Below, in pieces: positions 14,604-22,477 of a DNA stretch of 33,791 nt; the stretch's first letter is position 1, and every line of letters begins with the position of its first letter. This DNA comes from CAZMGD01 sp964565705 (GTDB taxonomy: Bacteria > Actinomycetota > Acidimicrobiia > Acidimicrobiales > Ilumatobacteraceae). The stretch is from assembly GCA_964565705.1 (NCBI GenBank), contig CAZMGD010000036.1, positions 1 through 33,791 of the forward strand, given 5' to 3'. The position numbers and the translations under genes were made by a program. The notes under the pieces were generated by a model that did no database searches, was not told the DNA's origin, and was given only the letters and a program-made list of their open reading frames with translations.

Positions 14604-15215
14604 CTACGGGATCTTGATCGTGTCGCCGGGGATCAACACGTGGCTGGTCCCGTCGCTCCAACCGTTGGCGGCCACGATGGCATCCACGGTGCTGTTGACC
14701 TTCTTGGCGATGCCGATGAGCGTGTCGTTCGGTTGCACCTCGTAGGTGCCGCCCTGGCTGGTGTCCACCGTGGTGGACGTCTCCGCGCCGGCCTCGGTCG
14801 AGTCCGTGCTTCCGGTGCCCGCAGCGGCGGTCGTGGTCGTCGTCGTCTCGCTCGGGATCGTGTAGCCCGGCGGGATCTTGATCACGTCGCCCGGATGCAA
14901 CGGGTGCTGCAGACCGTCGGACCAGTCGTTGTAGCTGACCAGCTCGTTGACGTCGACCTTGTACCGGGAAGCGAGGCCGTAGAGGGTGTCGCCGGACTGC
15001 ACCTCGTAGTCCAGCGCCTGCTGCACGACCTCGCCGGGGCCGGGCGGCAGGGTCGAGCTGGTCGGCGGGATCGTCTGGGTGTCGGCCCGGGTGATCGTGA
15101 CGACGGTGGTGCCGCTGCCGTCGGCGCTGTCGTCGGGATCGGCGCACGCAGCCACGCCGATGAGGGCGAGCGCCGCGGCCACGGCGAGCAGTGAGCGGGT
15201 CGATCCGGAACGCAT
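14604..15215 (-). CDS. LysM-domain lipoprotein, two LysM repeats
   Basis: A 203-residue exported protein. The signal peptide SLLAVAAALALIGVAAC ends in a lipobox, so it is probably anchored to the outer face of the membrane. Two LysM modules follow (about residues 68-112 and 154-203), separated by a Thr/Ser-rich linker. Each has the YEVQxxDTLxGIA start and a NxWSDG...PGDxIKIP end. LysM binds the glycan strands of peptidoglycan. There is no catalytic domain, so a scaffolding or adaptor role is likely. The ATG at 15213-15215 has a TACGCT box eight bases upstream. One of three LysM proteins within 5.4 kb. Confidence 0.9.
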   Translation of the reverse strand: MRSGSTRSLLAVAAALALIGVAACADPDDSADGSGTTVVTITRADTQTIPPTSSTLPPGPGEVVQQALDYEVQSGDTLYGLASRYKVDVNELVSYNDWSDGLQHPLHPGDVIKIPPGYTIPSETTTTTTAAAGTGSTDSTEAGAETSTTVDTSQGGTYEVQPNDTLIGIAKKVNSTVDAIVAANGWSDGTSHVLIPGDTIKIP

Positions 15216-15223
15216 GGGCCGAC

Positions 15224-15229
15224 AGCGTA
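15224..15229 (-). promoter_or_regulatory. -10 box of a leaderless promoter (LysM lipoprotein)
   Basis: TACGCT on the minus strand, eight bases before the ATG at 15215; the spacer is GTCGGCCC. The same TACGCT occurs before the other LysM lipoprotein gene. Confidence 0.5.
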
Positions 15230-15268
15230 CGCGACCAGGTGGTTCGTCATCTGCGCGGGTCACCAACG

Positions 15269-15889
15269 TCACGCCATCAGGTCGGCCAGCACCACCTCGA
15301 GTGCCTCGACGCGCGCGGTGAGCGCGGCCACGAGCTCCTCCAGCGCGGCGATCCGCTCGCCGCTCGGCGACACCACGGAGCGGGCAGCAGCCACCGAGGG
15401 CTCGGGCTCGCCGGCGACCAGCTGCTGCCAACGCTGCGCCGACTGTCCCGGTTGACGTTCGAGCAGCTGAGCGAGACCTCGCCGCTCGAGGACGGCGAGT
15501 ACGTCGTCGACCTGGGCCTGCTCCTCGAACGGGTAGAGCCGCTCGGATCGGGTCCGCAGCTCCGACGCCGTCTGCGGGCCGCGCAGGAGCAGCACGGTCA
15601 GGAGCGCGGCCTCGGGCAGCTCGAGCTGCAGCGATTCGTCGGCCACCTGCCGGTACTTCGTCACACCGCGACCGTGCGTGGGGTGGACGACACGGGCGAG
15701 GCCCTGACCCTTGAGCGCCGAGATCGCGGCAGTCGCGTCGTCGGCGGTCAGCGCCATCACCGGCTCGCGGGCCGTCGACTGGTTGCAGGCGCTCAACAGC
15801 GCCTGCATCGACAGCGGGTACTGGTCGGGCACCGTGCGCTCCTTCTCGAGGAGGGCACCGATCACCCGACCCTCGACCGGCGTGAGCAT
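15269..15889 (-). CDS. YceH-family (DUF480/UPF0502) protein
   Basis: A 206-residue cytoplasmic protein with two winged-helix-like domains and a C-terminal coiled coil. Family signatures are LTPVEGRVIGALLEKE, PDQYPLSMQALLSACNQ, GRGVTKYR and LLTVLLLRGPQTASELRTRS, all in the expected order. The molecular function of the family is not established. The ATG at 15887-15889 overlaps the stop of the upstream LysM gene as TGATG, so the two are almost surely translated together. The C-terminal Ala/Leu/Val heptads (ALEELVAALTARVEALE) point to dimerisation. Confidence 0.92.
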   Translation of the reverse strand: MLTPVEGRVIGALLEKERTVPDQYPLSMQALLSACNQSTAREPVMALTADDATAAISALKGQGLARVVHPTHGRGVTKYRQVADESLQLELPEAALLTVLLLRGPQTASELRTRSERLYPFEEQAQVDDVLAVLERRGLAQLLERQPGQSAQRWQQLVAGEPEPSVAAARSVVSPSGERIAALEELVAALTARVEALEVVLADLMA

Positions 15890-16566
15890 CAGCCGGCGGG
15901 AGCGGGAACGGTGATCATGTCGCCAGGGTAGAGCGGGTGGCTCACGCTGGACCATCCGTTCGCGGCGACGAGATCCTGGGCGGTGATCCCGAACCTGGCA
16001 GCGATCCCGTACACGGTGTCACCGTTCTTGACCGTGTAGCTCTGCGCCGCTCCGGTCGCAGGTGCCGCCGCGGTGCTGTCGCCGCTCGATGCCGGGGTCT
16101 CGCTGCCGGCGGTCGCAGCGCTCCCGGCCGGGGGCGCTGCGGTGTCGGGCACCAGTCCGCTCGGCAGCGGGGCGGTCGCGTTGGGTGGGGCGGCCGTATC
16201 GGTGGACGTCGACACCGTGGCGGCTGCCGGCAACAGGATCTCGTCGCCGGGCATCAGCGCGTGGTTCACGCTGCGCCATCCGTTGATCGTCACGATGTCG
16301 TCGGCCGACACCCCGTGTGCCTTGGCGATGCCGACCAGGTAGTCGCCGTTCCGTACGACGTACGTCGTCGGCCGGCCTGGCGGTGCAGTCGTGGTCTCGC
16401 CCGGCAGCGTGGTCGGTGCCGCGGTCACCGGCGGGAGGGTGGCGAACGCCGTCGCCAACGGCACCAGCGTCGCCCTGCCACCGGACGTGGCCGACGTCGA
16501 AGCACACGACGTCAGCGCGCTCAGTGCGAGCGCGCCGAACACGAGGGGCCGAAGCAGGCGAGGCAC
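15889..16566 (-). CDS. LysM-domain lipoprotein, two LysM repeats
   Basis: A 225-residue exported protein beginning with GTG. A signal peptide ends in the lipobox LTSC. LysM 1 (about 68-112, TYVVRNGDYLVGIAKAHGVS) and LysM 2 (about 175-222, SYTVKNGDTVYGIAARFGIT) are separated by an Ala/Pro/Thr-rich, low-complexity linker of about 60 residues. Each LysM ends in a NGW(R/S)SV.H.L.PGD motif close to that of the 14604-15215 protein, so the two probably arose by duplication. Expected to sit on the membrane and bind peptidoglycan; no enzyme domain. It is coupled to the YceH gene. A TACGCT -10 and a GGAGGG tract lie between six bases and zero bases from the start. Confidence 0.9.
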   Translation of the reverse strand: MPRLLRPLVFGALALSALTSCASTSATSGGRATLVPLATAFATLPPVTAAPTTLPGETTTAPPGRPTTYVVRNGDYLVGIAKAHGVSADDIVTINGWRSVNHALMPGDEILLPAAATVSTSTDTAAPPNATAPLPSGLVPDTAAPPAGSAATAGSETPASSGDSTAAAPATGAAQSYTVKNGDTVYGIAARFGITAQDLVAANGWSSVSHPLYPGDMITVPAPAG

Positions 16567-16572
16567 CCCTCC

Positions 16573-16578
16573 AGCGTA
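16573..16578 (-). promoter_or_regulatory. -10 box of a leaderless promoter (second LysM lipoprotein)
   Basis: TACGCT on the minus strand, six bases before GTG 16566. The six-base gap is GGAGGG, which looks like a ribosome-binding site but would be too close to the start to act as one. Leaderless initiation therefore explains the layout better. Confidence 0.45.
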
Positions 16579-16703
16579 CGCGTGCCCTCTCGCCGATTCC
16601 CGTCACCGATCGTCCACGATGCGTGATCGGCGTCACCTCCCTCGTCCACGCGCCGACCTGGAGCGATGCCCCTGGCGCGCAGCGTGGCGCAGCGCCGCCG
16701 GCG

Positions 16704-16709
16704 TACCCT
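16704..16709 (+). promoter_or_regulatory. -10 box of a leaderless promoter (molybdopterin oxidoreductase)
   Basis: TACCCT followed by seven bases and ATG 16717. No Shine-Dalgarno sequence is present. The 150-base divergent region to the LysM gene shows no strong operator-like palindrome. Confidence 0.5.
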
Positions 16710-16716
16710 GGGACCG

Positions 16717-18981
16717 ATGACGAAGCCGGCACCACAGTCCGATCCCGGCGATTCCGCTCTCGGGGTCTCGACCGCCAGGCCGTGGGCCGCCGGCGTACCC
16801 GGCGTGCTCCACGGCCTCGAACACGCGCGCGATCAGCTGGGTCTGCGCCGAGGCGCCAAGTTGCTGCTTCGCATCAACCAGACCGACGGCTTCGACTGCC
16901 CCGGCTGCGCGTGGCCCGACCCCGGGCATCGCTCGCACTTCGAGTTCTGCGAGAACGGCGTCAAGGCCGTCGCCGAGGAGGCCACGCTGCGGCGCGTCGG
17001 TCCCGACTTCTTCGCCCAGCACTCCGTCGCCGACCTCGCCGATCACAGCGACTACTGGCTGGGCCAGCAGGGCCGCCTGACGACGCCAGTCTTCAAGGCC
17101 TCGGGCGACGATCACTACCGGCCGATCGGCTGGGATGACGCGTTCGGTGTGATCGCCGACCACCTCCGCGCCCTCGACTCGCCGGACCGCGCCGCGTTCT
17201 ACACGTCCGGGCGCACGAGCAACGAGGCCGCGTTCATCTACCAACTCTTCGTCCGCGCGTTCGGCACCAACAACCTGCCGGACTGCTCGAACATGTGCCA
17301 CGAATCGAGCGGAGTCGCGCTGACCGAGACGATCGGCATCGGCAAGGGCAGCGTCACCCTCGATGACATCTACGACGCCGACCTCCTCGTCATCGTCGGC
17401 CAGAACCCCGGCACCAACCACCCGCGGATGCTGTCGGCGTTGGAGCGGGCTCACCGCAACGGCGCCCGCATCGTGGCGGTGAACCCGATGCCCGAGGCCG
17501 GACTGCTGCGGTTCAAGAACCCGCAGCGAGTCGCCGGCGTGCTCGGCAAGGGCACGCCGCTGGCCGACCGGTTCCTCCAGATCCGCGTCGGTGGCGATCT
17601 CGCCCTGTTCACCCTCGTCAACCGCGCACTCGTCACCTCGGGAGCGGTGGACAAGGCGTTCGTCGCCGAGCACTGCGACGGCTTCGACGAGCTGGTCGGA
17701 CATCTTCACGGCGTTGACGTCGACGCCCTGCTCGAGCAGACAGGTCTGCGCCGCGACGAGATAGATGCATTTGCACAGATGCTCGCAGGCAGCGACAAGA
17801 TCATCGTCTGCTGGGCGATGGGGCTGACGCAACACAAGGCTGCGGTGCCGACGATCCGCGAGATCGTCAACACGCTGTTGCTCCGGGGCAGCATCGGCAA
17901 GCCCGGTGCCGGCGTCTGCCCGGTGCGCGGGCACAGCAACGTGCAGGGCGACCGGACGATGGGCATCTACGAGAAGCCCAGCGATGCCTTCCTCGACCGG
18001 CTCGGCGGCCACTTCGGGTTCGAGCCGCCGCGTCGCCACGGCGTCGATGCCGTGGACGCGATCCGGGCGATGGGCGACGGTGAGATCGACGTGTTCGTCG
18101 CCCTCGGCGGGAACTTCGTGTCCGCCGCGCCCGACACCGATGCCACGACCGATGCCCTGCGCCGCTGCCAGCTCACCGTCCAGATCTCGACCAAGCTGAA
18201 CCGCTCGCACGCCACCCCCGGCGACGCGGCGCTGATCCTCCCCTGCCTCGGCCGCACCGAGATCGACCGATCCGGCGGACAGGACCAGTTCGTCACCGTC
18301 GAGGACTCGATGAGCGCCGTGCACGCGTCCCGGGGCCGCCTGGAGCCCGCGTCCCCCGAGTTGCGCAGCGAGGTCGCGATCGTCGCTGGGATCGCCGCCA
18401 GCACTCTGGGCGTCGAGAGCGGCATCGACTGGCTCCGGCTCGCCGGTGACTACGCCGCGATCCGTGACGACATCGAAGCGGTGGTACCGGGGTTCGAGTC
18501 GTTCAACGCCCGGGCGCTCGACGGCTTCACGCTGCCCCACCCGCCGCGCGACTCGCTCACGTTCGTGACCGCGACGGGCAAGGCGAGGTTGACCGTGAAC
18601 ACCGCGGACGCCGTGGAGATCCCTCCGGGCCGCCTCCTGCTGCAGACCGTCCGTTCGCACGATCAGTACAACACGACGATCTACGGGCTCGACGACCGGT
18701 ACCGGGGCATCAGCAACGGTCGCCGGGTCGTGTTCTGCAACCGCGACGACCTCGCCGAGCTCGGGATCGCCGACGGCGCGATCGTCGATCTCGTCAGCGA
18801 GTGGGCCGACCAGCGCGAGCGTCGCGCCCCGAAGTTCCGCGTCGTCGCCTACGACATCGCGCGACGCACCTGCGCCGCGTACTTCCCCGAGGCGAACGTG
18901 CTCGTCCCGCTCGACAGCGTTGCCGACGAGTCGAACACACCGACGTCGAAGGCGATCGTCATCCGCCTCGAACCGGCCTGA
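16717..18981 (+). CDS. YdeP/FdhF-like molybdopterin oxidoreductase
   Basis: A 754-residue single-chain member of the molybdopterin (bis-MGD) oxidoreductase family, close to E. coli YdeP rather than true formate dehydrogenase. The N-terminus has DCPGCAWPDP with only two cysteines (C61, C64) where full enzymes have a four-cysteine [4Fe-4S] motif. The metal-ligand position is NMCHESSGVAL with C194. GKPGAGVCPVRGHSNVQG and a C-terminal ADGAIVDLVSEW cofactor-binding barrel follow. The physiological substrate of the family is unsettled; YdeP is linked to acid stress in E. coli. No electron-transfer subunit, fdhD or cofactor genes are adjacent. The ATG at 16717 sits seven bases after a -10 box. Complete. 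Confidence 0.92.
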   Translation: MTKPAPQSDPGDSALGVSTARPWAAGVPGVLHGLEHARDQLGLRRGAKLLLRINQTDGFDCPGCAWPDPGHRSHFEFCENGVKAVAEEATLRRVGPDFFAQHSVADLADHSDYWLGQQGRLTTPVFKASGDDHYRPIGWDDAFGVIADHLRALDSPDRAAFYTSGRTSNEAAFIYQLFVRAFGTNNLPDCSNMCHESSGVALTETIGIGKGSVTLDDIYDADLLVIVGQNPGTNHPRMLSALERAHRNGARIVAVNPMPEAGLLRFKNPQRVAGVLGKGTPLADRFLQIRVGGDLALFTLVNRALVTSGAVDKAFVAEHCDGFDELVGHLHGVDVDALLEQTGLRRDEIDAFAQMLAGSDKIIVCWAMGLTQHKAAVPTIREIVNTLLLRGSIGKPGAGVCPVRGHSNVQGDRTMGIYEKPSDAFLDRLGGHFGFEPPRRHGVDAVDAIRAMGDGEIDVFVALGGNFVSAAPDTDATTDALRRCQLTVQISTKLNRSHATPGDAALILPCLGRTEIDRSGGQDQFVTVEDSMSAVHASRGRLEPASPELRSEVAIVAGIAASTLGVESGIDWLRLAGDYAAIRDDIEAVVPGFESFNARALDGFTLPHPPRDSLTFVTATGKARLTVNTADAVEIPPGRLLLQTVRSHDQYNTTIYGLDDRYRGISNGRRVVFCNRDDLAELGIADGAIVDLVSEWADQRERRAPKFRVVAYDIARRTCAAYFPEANVLVPLDSVADESNTPTSKAIVIRLEPA

Positions 18982-18991
18982 TCAGCTGGCG

Positions 18992-19018
18992 CCGAACAGC
19001 GCTCGAACACGCTGTCGG
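18992..19018. terminator. Hairpin between convergent genes
   Basis: CCG(A)ACAGCG (18992-19001, with one bulged A) pairs with CGCTGTCGG (19010-19018) around an eight-base loop. It lies between the stops of the oxidoreductase and the NlpC/P60 gene, so it could end transcription from both sides. No T-run. Confidence 0.45.
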
Positions 19019-19031
19019 AAGCGCTCGAACA
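18998..19031. repeat. 12-base direct repeat, two copies 22 bases apart
   Basis: AGCGCTCGAACA occurs at 18998-19009 and 19020-19031 in the 81-base gap between convergent genes; the first copy lies within the hairpin. Probably a small local duplication, possibly a remnant of coding sequence. Confidence 0.6.
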
Positions 19032-19062
19032 AGGGTTGCCGCAGGTCGACGATCGTCGGCAC

Positions 19063-19971
19063 CTACGACAGCAGGCGGCGGACGGCGAGGATCCTGCCGT
19101 CGGCAGGCAGCGAGCCGAGGATCACACCGCTGCCGCTGCCGGCAGCCTGGATCCACTGCGTACTCGAGATCGCGATGCCGACGTGGCTGATCACCGTCGG
19201 ATCGGTGCCGCTGCGGTAGGTGAACACGAGGTCGCCCGCCTTGACGTCGCTCGTCGTCCAGTCGACCGCGGTGCCGTACTTGGACTGCAGACCGCTGTAC
19301 TGCGGCAATGTGAGGCCGACCTGCTTGTAGGCGGCCGTGACCAGCCCCGAGCAGTCGTAGAGATCGGGCCCCGCGCTGAAGAACTTGTAGCCCTTGCCCA
19401 CCTGTGATTGTGCAAATGCAACGACAGCATCGACCTTCGTCGGTGCAGGTGCTGCCGCGGGGGTCGTGGAGGTCGGGGTCGCCACGGTGGCCGGCGCATC
19501 CGTCGGAACCACCCCACCGGCGGGCACGGTGAGCTTCTGCCCGGGGATGATCACGCTCGTCATCTCGAGCCCGTTGGCAGCGAGGAGCTGACCCGACTTG
19601 ACGTTCATCCGGCGGGCGATCCCGATGATGAAGTCGCCGCTCTGCACCGTGTAGGTGCCCGCGGCCGCCGTGGCCGCGACCGGCGCGGAGTTTCCGGTCG
19701 GCGTGCTCTCGGCCACACCGCCGGCGGGTACCACAAGCTGCTGACCAGGGAGGATGACGCTGTCGACCGTCAGGTCGTTGGCGGCGAGGAGATCGCTGAG
19801 CTTCACCTTGAGCTTGCCGGCGATGCCGACGAGGTAGTCGCCGTTCTTCACCGTGTAGCCACTTCCCGACGCCGCCGGTGGCGTGTCGGCGCGGGCCGTC
19901 TCGGCGACGGCGAGGGGCAAGATGGCGAGTGACAGCGCGGCGATTCCGCTCAAGCGTCGCAAGGGGGACAT
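19063..19971 (-). CDS. Secreted LysM-LysM-NlpC/P60 peptidoglycan hydrolase
   Basis: A 302-residue exported endopeptidase that cleaves peptide stems of peptidoglycan. It has a cleavable signal peptide (about 1-28, ending near ETARA), LysM 1 at about 38-82, LysM 2 at about 106-150, a Pro/Thr/Ala linker and a C-terminal NlpC/P60 domain. The catalytic residues are visible: C207 in DCSG, H263 in SHVGI, and Q275 in WIQAAG at the third, polar position. The two LysM modules hold it on the wall. The ATG is at 19969-19971. Divergent from pirin with only 73 bases between; too short for the c-di-AMP riboswitch that precedes some actinobacterial wall hydrolases. Confidence 0.95.
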   Translation of the reverse strand: MSPLRRLSGIAALSLAILPLAVAETARADTPPAASGSGYTVKNGDYLVGIAGKLKVKLSDLLAANDLTVDSVILPGQQLVVPAGGVAESTPTGNSAPVAATAAAGTYTVQSGDFIIGIARRMNVKSGQLLAANGLEMTSVIIPGQKLTVPAGGVVPTDAPATVATPTSTTPAAAPAPTKVDAVVAFAQSQVGKGYKFFSAGPDLYDCSGLVTAAYKQVGLTLPQYSGLQSKYGTAVDWTTSDVKAGDLVFTYRSGTDPTVISHVGIAISSTQWIQAAGSGSGVILGSLPADGRILAVRRLLS

Positions 19972-20044
19972 GCACCAGTGATCGGCACCTCGTCGCGGAA
20001 CCTTGACGTTTTCTTTTCGCGATTTGTCGCGGAAGCTGGACCGG
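19972..20044. promoter_or_regulatory. Divergent promoter region, nlpC/P60 and pirin
   Basis: A short AT-richer patch (TTGACGTTTTCTTTTCGCGA, 20003-20022) stands out in otherwise GC-rich DNA. It is flanked by a direct repeat, GTCGCGGAA, at 19992-20000 and 20026-20034. TTGACG could be a -35 box for the rightward gene, but no -10 at proper spacing is evident. A protein-binding role for the repeat is possible but unproven. Confidence 0.35.
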
Positions 20045-20920
20045 ATGATCGAGCTCTACGACAGCAAGTCGGCCCATGTCGGCGGCGCCACCGTGCGTCG
20101 CGCCCTGCCCCAGCGTCAGCGGCGAACCATCGGAGCCTGGTGCTTCGTGGACCACTTCGGACCGACGAACGACACGTCGGACGCGATGCAGATCGGCCCC
20201 CACCCGCACATCGGCCTGCAGACCGTGACGTGGTTGCTCGACGGCCAACTGGTGCACCGCGACAGCCTCGGCAGCGAGCAGCCGATCCGCGCCGGCCAGC
20301 TCAACCTGATGACGGCGGGGCACGGGATCGCCCACGCCGAAGAAGCACCACGCACGCGCTCGGGACCGATGCACGGCGCCCAACTCTGGGTGGCGCTGCC
20401 CGAGCACGAGCGACGACGGGCGCCGGCGTTCGAGCATCACGCCGACCTTCCCGCCGCGGAGGTCGGTTCGGTCACCGTCACCGTGTTGGTGGGTGAGCTG
20501 CTCGGCGCGCATTCCCCTGCGACGGCCCACACGCCACTGGTCGGGGCCGAGCTGATCCTCCACGGAGACCGCGCCGAGCTCCCACTGGATCCTCACTTCG
20601 AACACGCCGTGGTCGTGCTCGACGGTGAGGTCACCGTCGACGGCTCCACGGTCGTTCCAGGACGGCTGGCCGTGCTCGCGCCCGGCCGCGAGAGCCTGAC
20701 CATCGATGGGCGGGCGACCGCACTCCTGCTCGGCGGCGAACCCCTCGACGAGAAGCTCCTCATGTGGTGGAACTTCGTCGGCCGCACCTGGGACGACATG
20801 GCCGAGGCCGCGACCGCCTGGTCCGCGTCCGACGAGCGCCGCTTCGGCCTCGTACGCTCCGGACTGCCGCTCGTCCCGGCTCCTGCGCTGCCGGCCTTCG
20901 TGACAGGAGATCGCACATGA
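20045..20920 (+). CDS. Pirin-family bicupin protein
   Basis: A 291-residue bicupin. The metal site of the first cupin is intact: H53 and H55 in GPHPHIGL, then H97 and E99 in GIAHAEE, spacing as in human pirin and E. coli YhhW. Bacterial relatives include quercetin dioxygenases and proteins that bind pyruvate dehydrogenase, so the role here is open. A TTG at 20003 would give a longer N-terminus, but ATG 20045 is chosen because MIELYDSKSAHVGGATVRR matches the usual family start and GGAAG precedes it. First of three genes joined by ATGA overlaps (pirin, GNAT, P450). Confidence 0.92.
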   Translation: MIELYDSKSAHVGGATVRRALPQRQRRTIGAWCFVDHFGPTNDTSDAMQIGPHPHIGLQTVTWLLDGQLVHRDSLGSEQPIRAGQLNLMTAGHGIAHAEEAPRTRSGPMHGAQLWVALPEHERRRAPAFEHHADLPAAEVGSVTVTVLVGELLGAHSPATAHTPLVGAELILHGDRAELPLDPHFEHAVVVLDGEVTVDGSTVVPGRLAVLAPGRESLTIDGRATALLLGGEPLDEKLLMWWNFVGRTWDDMAEAATAWSASDERRFGLVRSGLPLVPAPALPAFVTGDRT

Positions 20921-21234
20921 CCGAACGACCCGACATCGAGCTCGTCGACGATCCGACCACGGGACGCTTCGACGCGGTGCTCGCCGGAGAGACCGCCGGC
21001 AGCGCGTTCTACCGGGTCGTGGACGGCCGTGTGGTCGTGACGCACACCGAGGTCGGCGACGAGTTCGAGGGCCGTGGCATCGCCAGCGCGATCGCCGAGG
21101 CGGTCCTGACCAAGGTCCGCGACGACGGGCAGCGGATCGTCCCGCTGTGCCCGTTCTTTGCCGGCTACATCGAACGCCACCCGGAGTTCGAGGACCTCGT
21201 CGACCGCGCCACCTACGACCATCTCACGTCATGA
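20917..21234 (+). CDS. Small GNAT-type N-acetyltransferase
   Basis: A 105-residue protein of the short, YjdJ-like Gcn5-related acetyltransferase family. The acetyl-CoA-binding loop is GRGIASAIAEAVL, preceded by VVVTHTEVGDEFE, and CPFFAGYIERHPEFEDLV is the family's typical C-terminal motif. The likely role is acetyl transfer to a small molecule or a protein amine; the acceptor is unknown. Its ATG overlaps the pirin stop and its stop overlaps the P450 start, both as ATGA, so expression is tightly linked to both. Confidence 0.9.
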   Translation: MTERPDIELVDDPTTGRFDAVLAGETAGSAFYRVVDGRVVVTHTEVGDEFEGRGIASAIAEAVLTKVRDDGQRIVPLCPFFAGYIERHPEFEDLVDRATYDHLTS

Positions 21235-22416
21235 CGCCCGACACCGAGGTCGTGTTCGACCCGTTCGACCCCGCCTACCGGCTCGACCCGTATCCGGTCT
21301 ACGAACGGCTCCGATCCGCCGGACCGGTCTGCCGCACCCCGACGGGCGAGTACGTCGTGAGCTCGTACGCCGACGTCACGAACACGCTGCGCAGCAACGA
21401 CTTCAGCCGCGACCTGGACGCCAACGCTGACGCCGGCGCCTCCGCGGCACGGGCACGACGAGCAGCGCGCGACCGCGCCGCCGGACCACACCCGGCTGCG
21501 CCGCCTCGTCAGCAAGGCGTTCACACCGTCGGCGATCGAGCGCCTCCGGCCACGTGTGTGCCAGCTCGTCGACGACGTGCTGGACCGCGCCGCGGCGCGC
21601 GGGGGTCTGGAACTGGTGGACGACCTCGCCTTCCCCGTTCCCTTCCAGGTGATCAGCGACCTGCTGGCGATGCCGACCGAGCGTGCTGCGGAGCTTCGGG
21701 CCTGGAGCCAGCTGCTGACGGCAACGCTCGAACCGACCGCCTCCGAGGAGGAGCTGGATGCTGGTGCGGCTGCGGCGGGCGAGATGGCCTGGTACCTCAC
21801 CGAGGTGATCGAGGCACGGCGCGCGGACCTCGGTGACGACGTGCTGTCCGCGCTCATCGCGATCGAGGACGACGGCGACGCCTTGAGTCACGCCGAGCTC
21901 GTCGTGTTCGTGCTGCTGCTCTACGTCGCCGGGCACGAGACGACCGTGAACCTGATCGCCAACGGCACGTGGGCGCTGCTCGGCCACCGGGCGCAGCTCG
22001 CCGACTGGCGCGCCCACCCCGAGATCGGGCCTGGCGCCGTCGACGAGCTGTTGCGCTTCGACGGGCCGGTGCAGCTCACGGCGCGCACGCCACTCGTGCC
22101 GGTGCGGTACGGCGACGAGTCCGAGATCCCGGTCGGGGCGATCGTGTTCGCGTTGCTCGGCGCGGCGAACCACGATCCGAGCATGTTCGCCGAGCCTGAT
22201 CGCCTCGACCTCCGCCGTCCCAACGCCGCCCGCCACGTCGCGTTCTCTGCCGGCATCCATTACTGCCTCGGCGCGGCACTCGCCCGGCTCGAGGCCGACG
22301 TGGCGATCGGGCGGCTGATCCGCCGGTTCCCGGCGATCGACGTCGCGGCCGACCCGAGGTGGCGCGACCGGGTCATCATCCGTGGCATCGCCCATCTCCC
22401 GCTGACCGTCGGCTGA
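21231..22416 (+). pseudogene. Cytochrome P450, frameshifted as given
   Basis: The P450 signature is split over two frames. The ATG at 21231 opens FDPFDPAYRLDPYPVYERLR up to DFSRDLDAN (about 21420). The homologous continuation PPDHTRLRRLVSKAFTP lies one frame on (from about 21460) and runs to the stop at 22414-22416. The second part holds the I-helix AGHETT, the ExxR motif ELLR, and the haem loop FSAGIHYCLG. All key motifs are intact, so the gene looks fresh: either one extra base (or two missing) near 21420-21460 through sequence error, or a recent inactivation. If corrected, it would be a normal P450 of about 395 residues, coupled to pirin and GNAT. Confidence 0.82.
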
Positions 22417-22477
22417 CGCGCAGCAGATCCACAGGCATCGGCCAGGAGGCGCTCAGCTCCACGCGAGACGCTGCGGC

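Noticed and set aside
16633..18660. Minus-strand open frame opposite the molybdopterin oxidoreductase
   Set aside because: Shadow frame; the plus-strand protein matches its family throughout.
19972..20044. c-di-AMP riboswitch upstream of the NlpC/P60 gene
   Set aside because: Such riboswitches precede some actinobacterial wall hydrolases, but the gap of 73 bases is too short and no matching fold is evident.
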